A stretch of DNA of 22,447 nucleotides from Pelargonium cotyledonis (taxonomy: Eukaryota; Streptophyta; Magnoliopsida; Geraniales; Geraniaceae), in contig JAYMTA010001007.1 in assembly GCA_036897625.1 (NCBI GenBank), forward strand, positions 1 to 22,447, read 5' to 3'. A program made the translations under genes and the position numbers. Under the pieces are notes generated by a model that was given only the letters and a program-made list of their open reading frames with translations, made no database searches and had not been told where the DNA came from. Of the stretch, positions 11,756-19,439 are shown piece by piece. Numbering within the stretch: the stretch's first letter is position 1; each line of letters begins with the position of its first letter.

Positions 11756-12928
11756 AAGGGTTGATTTACTTTATAAAAAAAGGTTGATTTGTGCAGTTGT
11801 CTTCATTTCTTTTACTTCTTTTTCTTTTCCAGTATATTTTTAATTTTATTTTACATTTGTAAGGGCACTTCAGTCTTTTAATACACATTTAAACCCTATT
11901 ATTAACATAATGAGTTTTTAAAATTGAGGGTAATTGTATGTTGTGAGAAAAAGTTAAGGGTACTCATGTGTAAGAGTTCATAGTTAAGAGTACTCGTGTG
12001 ATTTCCCCCTTTTGTTATTATGGATGTTTCCAATTAGTTTTATAGTACACTGGTTGTTACTTGTGTATCTATTTTTGTTTGGTTAGATACTTCTTCTTCA
12101 TTAACATACCAAGTGACATCTTTTGTTAACGTGTGAGAGTAGATTTCTCTCATTTTCTATCAACATTTTGATGGTTCAATAGAACATTTTAGTTCTGTGA
12201 TTTTTTTTTCCCACCTCTTTTTAAGAAATTGGTGCTTATGTTTATTGTCTTTGGTTTAGATGGTGATTGCTATAACCCTTACCTCATGGATGTAAAAGTC
12301 TGGTTTTGAACTGGGTCGAATTGAATATGACAAGCCCCCATCTACCCCTCCTGTCACCCAACCAACAAGCATATGTACATGGTTGTGTTTATAGTTGAGT
12401 TTTGTTGAAATTGTGTCTAATACTTATATAATTACTTCTAGGTTTTGGAGGAGATTCGGCTTGGGCTAGAATTAAATGATTATGGGATGCAGCAGAAGCG
12501 CATTGCCCATATGCGATTCCTAGGGGAGCTATACAACTATGAACACGTGGATTCATCTGTCATTTTTGAGACACTTTATTTGATTCTTGTTTTTGGTCAC
12601 AGCACAGCAGAGGTATGGAGTTATATCTTTACTGATATTTTACCTTGGTTAGCTAAAAGTGCCATGACATGCAAGCTTTTATTAGTTCTGGCGCTGCATG
12701 GGAGAATTCCAAAAAGGTACTAGGCATGAAAAAGAAAACAAAAATTCTACTAGAAAAAATATTCATATTAACTTTCATACACCCAAAAATGGCTGTCAAC
12801 TACCACCTTTTCTCACAGGGGATTACTTTCCTGGGGCGATATCATATGAGGAAAAGTCGTTACAGCCTTTTTTGGTCTATTTTTCTAGTACTTTTTTTGG
12901 ATTTGTTTTCTGCAGTTGGAGTTATTTA

Positions 12929-12965
<37 letters not shown>

Positions 12966-15900
12966 CACATCTATACCATTCTAGTACTTGCCTTCATATT
13001 AGCATTTAATTGCAATGTATGGGTGTGGATGCTGGTGCATGTACGAGTGACTGTGTTTATGTTACCATCATAAAAACATTATGTTCATCTATTAGGGGAA
13101 GCTTCATCCAGCTACTCCGAACTATTATCATTCTTCCTCTAGCTACCCTGAATTATTTTTTGCTTCAACTAACTCCCCAAACTTTCTAAATTCTATCCTC
13201 TTAGTTTAGCTTGAAGGCATATGCTTTCGCTCTCCTCAAATGATTGAATTTTGTCATAATGCCTAGAATACCCATTTGTTTAATTTTATATTTTTTCAAA
13301 ATATTTTATTTATTGATGGTATCCTTTGTGTTCTTGATGGTATCTTTTGTGTTCTTAGTTGGAATTTTATTCTTTATCATCTTCATGGCAGTTAGGATCA
13401 AAATTTTGGAACCAAAATTGCAAAGAACAAATTGAATTGCTCAAATTAGAACAGATACTAAATTGAAACTGTAATGCTCTAAAATTGTAAAATTAAACTG
13501 ATTAATATCAAGATCAAAATTAAATTGCACAGATGAGAACTAAAACTGTAAACGAGAACAGATTAATGTTTTAAAAAAATTCATGGTCTTTTTCTTGATT
13601 ATTACTCTCGGTTCTTTGTGGTCTGTGCTCACCGTTTTTTGAATTTATGAAGAGTTTTTCTTATCATAATCAGGGATTTTAATAGTTTTTCCAATAAAAT
13701 ACATTTCTCTCATTTCTCCTTGATCATATTATACTGCAAGCCAGGGGCTGTTGGAAAAATCATTAATTGTTGTTGTTATATTTATTTTATTTTTAAAAAG
13801 GAGATGTGTTTTTGTTTGGGTCCCCCAAGACAGATATATTAAGCGTCTTCTTCCATGCTGCATCTAACTAGATAGTTGTTTGTTTCATTTTTCAATATAT
13901 AGTGTGTTGTAAAATTGAGAATGAGTTTGGACATGTGCTTCAATAATAAGCTCCTGTCCTGTATGCACATAGTATTTATGTGGTAGAGAAGTGGACCAAA
14001 TGTATGACAAATGCACTTCATAACTTTTCTGGAAACCGTATACAAATATTATATTCATCCCTCGAGTTGCTTACTTGGAGTTGGAGTGGTGTGAACTGAG
14101 GAAGTAGTCTTTTGTGCATCATGTTCAATGATGTTTGTCCAAAAGATCATGATCTTACGCAGAGAATTTATATTTAAAAAATGTATGTAATAGATATCAT
14201 GAATTGATTCCTAAAGCAATCGAACGCTCAAGAGTCAAGATCTGTGATAATTATATCTGAATATACTATTCTTCTAAATCAATGCAAATCTTGATAATTA
14301 TATAATTTTGCTCAGATTTCTGATAAGATAATACACTTTTGCTTTTCCGATGTATTAGCAAGATACTCTAGATCCTCCAGAAGATTGTTTCCGCATCAGG
14401 ATGGTTATTACTCTTCTTGAGACCTGTGGGCATTACTTTGACCGAGGATCCTCCAAAAGGAAACTTGATCGATTCTTAATACATTTCCAGAGGTATATTC
14501 TAAGCAAGGGTGGGCTACCACTAGATGTTGAATTTGATTTGCAGGTTAGTCATGCGCTCCATTTATAATACTCTGGTATACATATATGTGTAGCTAGACT
14601 TTGTGTGAGAAGCCTGGCGTGGTAGCTTTATATGTAGATGTGTGATACTATCTCAAAGCTCACGGATCAAGAATTGCAGGACTTATTCGCAGATTTACGT
14701 CCTAGCATGACTCGATACTCATCCATAGAAGAAGTCAATGCAGCTCTGGTAGAACTTGAGGAGCATGAACGCATCTCTACTGACAAGGGCAACAGTGAGA
14801 AGCATTCTGATTCTGAAAAGGCTTTTAAGAGGACCACTTCAAATAAAATCTCAGCAAATGGGAAAAGCATTGCAAATGGTAATGAGGAAAACGGTGGTGT
14901 ACATGGGGATAGTGACAGTGATTCAGGGAGTGGCACTATCGACCCAGAGGGACAAGATGATGAAGAGTTGGATGAAGAGAATCACGATGATGGTTGTGAC
15001 AGTGAGGATGATGAGGACGATGATGGGGCTGGGCCTGGTTCTGATGAGGATGATGAGGTCCATGTTAGACAGGTGGTTGCTGAAGTGGACCCACAAGAAG
15101 TAGAGAATTTTGACCAAGAGCTCAAAGCTGTGATGCAGGTAAGAATGCTGTTATTCTTATTTTTCGCTAAGAATGGTCTTTATTATTTTTTAATAAGTCC
15201 ATACTATTTACAAATATCCGTAGTTATATTTTCATAAAGTTCTTATGATTTCTCAAATAGTTCTATAACTCGTATGGTTAAAGGAACTCAACATCTAAAT
15301 ATGGCAAAATCGTCTCACCACATGGGGGTGAATATTACTCCATCCTAAAATGAGTGTCATGTTTCTCTTTCATTTTGTCGCAAAATGAGTCTTCTCTCAC
15401 TTTTTTGGTTATGCATGAATTGTCAATAGTATCCTTAGTTAGTATTCCTTAAGTTTGTTATAACATGTGATCGAAAGAATACAAGAGTTAATATTCCACT
15501 CTTACTTGTCCTTACTTTTTCTCAAAATAGAAACAGTGACACTCATTTTCGTTTGGATGGAGTATTTTGTAACCCTGATATTTGAAATTTTTATTGCTAT
15601 CAATACATTTATCACCAAGAATGACTCGTACATAGGTTGATTATCATACATACGTAGTAAGCCTGTGGCTTTTATCTGGTTGCATCACTACACATTATTT
15701 TCTTTAATCCCGAGTGCAGGAAAGCATGGAGCAGCGTAGGCAAGAGCTGCGCGGCCGGCCCACTCTAAATATGATGATACCAATAAATTTGTTTGAGGGG
15801 TCTGCCAAGGATCATCATGGAAGGGCTGGTGGAGAAAGTGGCGATGAGGCATTAGATGAGGAGGCGGGAGGAAGCAAGGAGGTTCAGGTGAAGGTTCTTG

Positions 15901-16214
15901 TGAAGCGTGGTAACAAGCAACAAATGAAGCAGATGAACATTCCCCGAGATTGCTCACTTGTGCAAAGCACAAAACAGAAGGAAGCAGCTGAGCTTGAAGA
16001 GAAACAAGATATCAAGAGGTTGGTTTTGGAGTATAATGACAGAGAAGAGGAAGAGCTTAATGGGATCGGAAACCAGACAATGAACTGGATGCAGAGTGGA
16101 AGCAGCAGAGCTGCTGGCCACGCATGGAGAGGAAGTAGCGGGAGAGGTCCCGGATCTCGTCACCGGCAGCATAATTATTCAGGTGGCGGAGTCTATTACA
16201 GCAGAAGAAAGTGA
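2459..16214 (+). CDS. UPF2: UPF2, regulator of nonsense transcripts 2 (complete, 17 coding exons, 1188 aa)
   Basis: Join: 2459-2524, 2929-3016, 3352-3554, 4445-4789, 5229-5333, 5694-5821, 7475-7648, 7899-7980, 8426-8719, 8835-9032, 9139-9240, 10006-10257, 10357-10575, 12442-12612, 14359-14544, 14680-15138, 15720-16214 (TGA). All introns are GT-AG and the frame is continuous. The product follows plant UPF2 end to end (Arabidopsis about 1181 aa). Family knowledge: UPF2 bridges UPF3 at the exon junction complex and the helicase UPF1, activating NMD; it is mainly cytoplasmic and perinuclear. Visible order: short acidic N-terminus, MIF4G-1 (about 52-260), linker with a Lys/Glu tract (426-468), MIF4G-2 (about 474-660), MIF4G-3 (about 680-870), acidic tract (948-997), UPF1-binding region (about 1012-1135) and an Arg/Gly-rich tail. 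Two consecutive ATGs (2459, 2462) are possible starts; the second gives an MDQHED start nearer to Arabidopsis. No frameshift or missing domain was found. Confidence 0.97.
3352..5333 (+). other. UPF2: UPF2 MIF4G domain 1 (coding exons 3-5)
   Basis: Residues about 52-269. Exon 3 holds the conserved block TLDSSIKRNTAVIKKLKQIN and LRGVNLSKFVSEAV. Exon 4 holds ICSLLHQRYKDFSPSL, the KAMKKRSTLKLLLELYFVGV helix pair and FARQGRIFLGLP. Exon 5 closes the helical repeat with FFKGLNITADQKK and YYDSVAELLQSEH. In the family this domain is mostly structural within the decay complex and can contact kinase/SMG factors. Exons 4 and 5 are whole numbers of codons in phase 0. Confidence 0.85.
4865..5103 (+). mobile_element. 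Stowaway-like MITE, copy 1 (intron 4)
   Basis: The right end reads ACACTCATTTTGGACGGAGG and the left end is a decayed inverse of it (CATCCCAAATTGAGTGTC). A second AAAATGAGTGTCA block follows the left end. The centre (TTATGCATAAATTATCAATA) matches copies 2 and 3. A TA follows the right end at 5104, as expected for Tc1/mariner-type Stowaway elements. About 239 bp, the most decayed left TIR of the three; non-coding. Confidence 0.65.
6400..6609 (+). mobile_element. Stowaway-like MITE, copy 2 (intron 6)
   Basis: Left block AATGAGTGTCAACTTTCATT, core AATGCATGAATTGTCAATAG and right block CATTTTGCGTCTCGGAG, followed by TA at 6610-6611. It aligns along its length with copy 3, including CTCAAAATAGAAA near the right end. 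Boundaries are approximate to a few bases on the left. Same orientation as copies 1 and 3. Confidence 0.65.
6655..6760. repeat. GC-rich GGGCTTC repeat/hairpin cluster (intron 6)
   Basis: An abrupt GC-rich island inside an AT-rich intron. The motif GGGCTT(C) occurs about seven times on both sides of the perfect stem GAAGCCCC (6711-6718), loop AAAGT, GGGGCTTC (6724-6731). Outer AAGCGCGGGCTT / AAGCGCAAAGTGCGGGCTT copies add further pairing. Origin not recognised. Confidence 0.6.
7064..7260. mobile_element. Second type of Stowaway-like MITE (intron 6)
   Basis: Left end CTCCCTCTGTCCTGTAAATA and right end CATTTATTGAGAGAAGGAAG plus GAG are inverse of each other with mismatches. A TA follows at 7261-7262; the left TA is mutated. 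The interior differs from the three-copy family. About 197 bp. The CTCCCTC terminus is typical of Stowaway elements. Confidence 0.6.
7475..8653 (+). other. UPF2: UPF2 inter-domain linker with Lys/Glu-rich tract (exons 7, 8 and first part of 9)
   Basis: Residues about 312-473. It opens with the conserved LAEALDMQPPVMPDDG and WDDEDTRGFYECLPDLRAF motifs. It then becomes low complexity: residues 426-468 are almost entirely Lys, Glu and Asp, with KEK/KDK repeats and no hydrophobic core, so this part is probably disordered or a single charged helix. This linker is also variable and charged in Arabidopsis UPF2. The 58-codon exon 7 is symmetric (phase 2/2), so skipping it would keep the frame. Confidence 0.75.
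8654..10257 (+). other. UPF2: UPF2 MIF4G domain 2 (exons 9-12)
   Basis: Residues about 474-679. Conserved blocks are LLQRLPGCVSRDLIDQLT, the helix around SRKKLVRALFNVPRTSLELL, KIRNIRFIGELCKFKI in exon 11, and NIDVACNLLETCGRFLYRSP with LKNVKNLDPRHSTLVENAYY in exon 12. The alpha-helical HEAT-like repeat supports the scaffold. Four exons, all phase 0. Confidence 0.85.
9254..9310. repeat. (TG)n microsatellite followed by poly-T (intron 11)
   Basis: TG repeat with a few interruptions (about 9256-9286), then 20 T (9291-9310), starting just after the exon-11 donor. Confidence 0.9.
10666..12009. mobile_element. Mutator-like non-autonomous element with long terminal inverted repeats (intron 13)
   Basis: The left end (GGGGAAATTGCACGTGTATC at 10667) and right end (ATTTCCCCC at 12001-12009) begin imperfect inverted repeats of about 130-150 bases. 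Both arms carry the same sub-blocks, for example TACCCTCAA near the left end and TTGAGGGTAA near the right. The flanks TATTGTTGT and TTTTGTTAT match at 7 of 9, consistent with a decayed 9-bp Mutator-type target duplication. The centre (about 11275-11640) is distinctly GC-richer and coding-like in composition but has no recognisable protein, and a long GA tract follows. About 1.34 kb, no transposase seen. Confidence 0.65.
11676..11752. repeat. (GA)n microsatellite, about 38 units
   Basis: An almost pure GA run inside the intron-13 element, preceded by a short GAAGT triplication at about 11657-11671. In the UPF2 transcript it would form a long purine tract. Confidence 0.95.
12932..12959. repeat. 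(CT)n microsatellite (intron 14)
   Basis: About 14 CT units in intron 14 of UPF2, followed by a short CA run. Confidence 0.95.
13093..13225. repeat. Possible solitary TIR-like fragment (intron 14)
   Basis: Begins AGGGGAAGCTTCATCCAGCT and repeats a TACCCTGAATTATTTTTTGC-type block. This resembles, with much divergence, the AGGGGAAATTGCAC terminus of the intron-13 element. No matching inverted end was found up to 14358, so it may be a truncated or solo end. Confidence 0.3.
13313..13354. repeat. 21-bp tandem duplication (intron 14)
   Basis: TTGATGGTATC(C/T)TTTGTGTTC occurs twice head to tail with a single mismatch, so the duplication looks recent. Confidence 0.85.
14680..16211 (+). other. UPF2: UPF2 acidic tract and C-terminal UPF1-binding region (exons 16-17)
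   Basis: Exon 16 carries a Ser/Asp/Glu tract (residues about 948-997, with DSDSDSGSG and SEDDEDDDG), a likely disordered segment rich in phosphorylation-type sites. The bipartite UPF1-binding element follows: a helix around FDQELKAVMQESMEQRRQEL (about 1015-1034), split by the last intron exactly at VMQ|ESM, then a strand-forming part with VQVKVLVKRGNKQQ and LVQSTKQKEAAELEEKQDIK. The tail is Arg/Gly/Ser-rich and ends in SRRK, as in Arabidopsis. Confidence 0.85.
15336..15564 (+). mobile_element. Stowaway-like MITE, copy 3 (intron 16), best preserved
   Basis: A 225-bp element (15338-15562) bounded by TA on both sides. The ends CTCCATCC...AAAATGAGTGTC and GACACTCATTTT...GGATGGAG are inverted copies. 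The inner block TTATGCATGAATTGTCAATA matches copies 1 and 2. TA duplications and a CTCC-type terminus are hallmarks of the Stowaway (Tc1/mariner) group. It has no coding capacity and would need a transposase supplied in trans. Confidence 0.8.
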
Positions 16215-16973
16215 ACATATTTGTGACTGACTGCTTGGTAAGAGACAACACTGATGGTACACCCGTCGATGGTGGAGAGGACTCACATTATCCGTCTATT
16301 TCAGCTACCTTTTCAGATCAAGGTAACTGTTGTAGGATGTGAAACGTAGAATGTACTGGTAGGGTGGCTATATCCACAAGTCTCCGGTGGTTCTGTAATT
16401 AGACGCTATGTTTCTTGACCGATGGTTATTGTATCTGGCTGTCCTTGCCATTGTATATTCCCCTACGCATAGAGAAGGACACGATTGAAAGATACGCTCT
16501 TCGTTTTAGTTGTAACGTGACAATATTTACGGGTTTAGGGTCGATGCAACCATCTGTAATTGAACTGCCTCCTTGGCTAGCTGAAGCTGGTTTTGAGCTA
16601 GCTCTTGTTGGTTTACTATTGTTGAAGAATCTGAATGTGGGTTGGTTTCTGGTGATTCCTTGTTGCATTTGATGGTCCTACAAGTGGAAAATATAATTGT
16701 GAAGCCAATGATTAGTGGAGTCGCCGGCTGAGCAAAAGGTAATATGCACTTTTGCAATTCTGTCGGCCATGCCAATAATGTTATGGCTGCTAGTGGTGAA
16801 AGGTTTGTGGCTACAAATCTGCATTTTTAGCTATGAATGTGAGAATATGGAATGGTATGATACATTGCATGGTCAAGTGAACTTCGTATTTGATGCGTCA
16901 CCAAATGCTGACGTTATATTTGAAAATCAAATACAACCGGTGGAGTGAGTTTAGTTAATAATAATAATAAAAA
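16215..16973 (+). other. UPF2: UPF2 3'UTR region (end not determined)
   Basis: No coding sequence is supported after the stop. A possible poly(A) signal AATAAA is at about 16966, but plant signals are weak and an earlier end is likely. GCTAGCT (16576-16582) and AGCTAGC (16596-16602) could form a small hairpin. A donor-like TTG|GTAAGA at 16238 and acceptor-like TTTCAG sites ending at 16304 and 16316 could define a 3'UTR intron (see findings). Confidence 0.45.
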
Positions 16974-17770
16974 AAGTGAATCCATACGAGGCAAAATCAA
17001 CTAACCTTACTAGAACAACTACTATATTATATCAAGATATATATAATCTATAATCAAGACATGTACAATTCGATCGTGGGTTGCTCGGGACTCGAACATG
17101 GAACTTATATTTTTTTAAACTTTAACACTTAGCGTAATAGCGTCATATTATTGAAATTAATACAGTTAAGTCAAATTAAAATGAGATGCTAGTCTGACCA
17201 AAAATGTGAAAATCTGTAAACCTAAAACGGTGAGTTTCCAAAAGTTTGTGACGTCGTTGATCTTCAGACCCAGCCTAAAAGGCCAAAATGTTATGGAACC
17301 CGACACAAATCCAATTATTGAATTCTAAAAATTGATCACAAGGCCAACTTTTTCATTGGAAGGCAGGGCCCTCCGTCTTTTTTATCCACATCACAAGCTT
17401 GTGTTGTGAGTAGCAGTCCATAAGCTCTACTACATGAAAATAAAAACACAAAAATATGACTAGAAACCCTAGAAATCCAATTAGATATGCTCTCAAACTA
17501 ATGTACATGGACGAGATTATGTGTGTATCAGTTGAACTACACATTAGGAGATAACTTTCTATTTTAACCAAAATTCCTCCCCTCCTTATATTGTCGATAA
17601 AGAAGTTCGATCCCGAGACTTAAAAAAAATGTAAAGCGCTTAAACCACTTGATGCATATATTTTGATAGTGAATGTTGTGCGTTTAATAAAGATATTTTT
17701 CATCTGGAATGTTAATAGTTGAAGACAAAAGATTGGACTGATCATAATCTGATGATTGAACAAACAAATG
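16974..17770. other. Intergenic, AT-rich, no gene recognised
   Basis: No ORF of interest. Two tRNA-B-box-like strings occur: GGGACTCGAACATGG near 17089 (inverse sense) and GTTCGATCCCGAGACTT near 17607. Such strings are common in plant repeats; no tRNA cloverleaf or SINE structure could be made out around them. Confidence 0.5.
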
Positions 17771-18206
17771 AAAAGCCAAATCCCGACCTTCTAAACCTAA
17801 GAGGCAGCTCTTGTCTTACCCCGACCACTTTTCCTCGAAGTTTCTTGCTCGATTCATATCCCGCGGCTTTTCGCAGGCCTTAGCTGCTCGATCGGCAAGC
17901 CTAGCGCACCCCTCACCATGAGCCTCCTCCCCCCTGCCCCAGATTTTTTAGATACTCATCCCTCAAGCTTAGTTACTGCTTATCGTACTTGAAATCTGGG
18001 TAGATCTCTTAGTATTGTCAGTCAAGATCCTGAAGATCAGATTATTAAAGAACTCTGTGATATGAACAATAAGAGCAAGCCAGGTTGATCGACTCTCAGC
18101 ACCCTTTCAATCTCATGATCACCGGGATTTCGAGATCGTGGTTCAGTCCACTCTTCCGTCATTCCCTTAGCAGCTCTCTTTCAGTTTGGTTGTTCTTTGG
18201 AGCTGT
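17771..18206. other. Segment of different base composition, possible organellar or retroelement insert
   Basis: About 17780-17945 is clearly richer in G+C than either side, with runs such as ATATCCCGCGGCTTTTCGCA. The following 250 bases read as coding-like pieces on the plus strand (for example SLSIVSQDPEDQIIKELCDM from about 18013), broken by a stop and a frame change. I do not recognise the protein. The texture resembles plant mitochondrial DNA, but this is an impression only. The segment ends at the target site of the LINE at 18220. Confidence 0.35.
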
Positions 18207-18596
18207 AAACTTTTGTTCTCTTTTTTTTTTTTTTTTGAAGGGAAATAACACTATTATTAATAATGATAAGAAAGAGCAATACAATAGTGGAATCCGAACG
18301 ATAAAAATGTGAACCAGACAAGGACATAGTAACTTGGGCATTCCCGAATCCTAACGTCGCTGATTCCAAAAACTGGAGAGGAGAAACTAGCCTCTTTAAA
18401 AGCCTTGGCCCAAAGTGCCATTACATCCGCCCAAAATCTAATCCAACCAACCCCCTGAGTTTGAGTCCCCCATCTAGGCATCCCGAGTCCTAACACGAGA
18501 CCCGGCAAGGCAAAAACAGTCCAACATATTACCGGCCACAACATTGCAAAAACATAATAAAAAAACCCCAACACCATGAAATCAAACTTTTGTTCT
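18207..18596 (-). mobile_element. 5'-truncated LINE (3' end) with poly(A) and 13-bp target-site duplication
   Basis: AAACTTTTGTTCT is present exactly at 18207-18219 and 18584-18596. Between them, a T run (18221-18236) is the poly(A) tail of a minus-strand element whose roughly 350 bases of 3' sequence end at 18583. A perfect duplication of this length plus a poly(A) tail and 5' truncation is the classic mark of target-primed reverse transcription. The body has no recognisable domain and is probably LINE 3'UTR or an intergenic tail. It may belong to the same family as the ORF1 at 1-831, which cannot be tested here. Confidence 0.8.
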
Positions 18597-19103
18597 TTTT
18601 TTGATGTTTGTACTTGTTTTTTCTTTCTTGAAAATTTTAATAAAATACTATTAAAAAAGGCAAATAGATAGAGAAAGATCAGTATTTCTACAAAGACACA
18701 ATTTCTTTCAAATTATTATGATTTTGTATTAAGAAGAAAAAGTAAAGAGAGAAGAAAAAAGTACAACGTCTAAAAGAGTCAAAGAAAAAGGAATGAAGCT
18801 TTAAAAATTACTATTAGGAAAATAAGGATAAAGTTTTATATTTAATTTAGTGGGGCAGTCAACTTTCTTTTACTACTTTATCACATAATTCAATCATTTG
18901 TATTATTTTTCTTCTCATAAAGTTTGGGGTATAATGCAAGGTGTAAGTATAATTTGTTCACAATTACAAAAACGAAAGATAATTGTATATTAAATAATGG
19001 ATTAAGTTATTGATTCTTAAATAAAATTATTGATAAAGTGAGATATTGATAGATATTGAATTGACCAAAAAGAGAGATTAATTTATAAAATAAAAAAGCT
19101 AGC
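18597..19103. other. AT-rich intergenic stretch
   Basis: Nothing coding or structured was recognised apart from short A- and T-rich runs. Confidence 0.5.
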
Positions 19104-19203
19104 AAATAAAAACACTCATAATACACCTACGTACAAGATGTGTTAGAAAAGTTCTAATAAATATAAACACTCACAATACACATACAAGGTGTATTAGGAA
19201 AGT
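19104..19203. repeat. Two tandem copies of a roughly 47-bp unit
   Basis: Copies at 19104-19152 and 19159-19203 share AAACACTCA(t/c)AATACAC...ACAAG(a/g)TGT(g/a)TTAG(a/g)AAAGT. Copy 2 contains the inverted pair AATACAC / GTGTATT. A third, weaker relative (TAATACACCGACAAGTGTA) is at 21001. Confidence 0.7.
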
Positions 19204-19356
19204 ACATAAACCAAATCAATTCGCACTCTTATCTCATTTTTTCATCCTCATATAACCTCAAATATATTCAGTTTGTAGCTTTAAAATACCATTTGAGAAT
19301 TATGCTAAAAAAAATACCATTTGAGAATTTTTTTAATAATAAATATTCACTAATAG
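19204..19356. repeat. Left member of a diverged direct-repeat pair flanking the LINE relic
   Basis: TTTTTTCATCCTCATATAAC, the AGCTTTAAAATACCATTTGAG block and the TTCACTAATAG end reappear in the same order and strand at 21080-21172. An internal duplication of AAATACCATTTGAGAATT (around 19286 and 19313) is unique to this copy. Confidence 0.55.
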
Positions 19357-19439
19357 AAAACGATAAATACATAGAAAGCAAATAGAAATAATTCAAAAAT
19401 AATAATAATTTCCTCTTCCATCGGGCACCTAAATTTAAA

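Larger units (their letters stand above)
10357..14544 (+). other. UPF2: UPF2 MIF4G domain 3, expected UPF3-binding module (exons 13-15)
   Basis: Residues about 680-871. Motifs include YIRKLLFSDLDKSS, LRKLPWSECEPYILKCF, MRFLGELYNYEHVDSSVIF, LDPPEDCFRIRMVITLLETC and FLIHFQRYILSKGGLPLDVE. In human UPF2 the third MIF4G binds the RNP-type domain of UPF3; the same role here is inferred by homology. Two long transposon-bearing introns (1866 and 1746 bp) split this domain. Confidence 0.85.

Noticed and set aside
14756-15103. 115-codon plus-strand frame overlapping exon 16
   Set aside because: Out-of-frame reading of the acidic repeat (GAT/GAG runs give Met/Arg/Thr); the conserved UPF2 frame explains the sequence.
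17085-17630. tRNA-like B-box strings (inverse at about 17089, direct at about 17607)
   Set aside because: No matching A box, anticodon arm or acceptor stem could be made out, so no tRNA or SINE is called.
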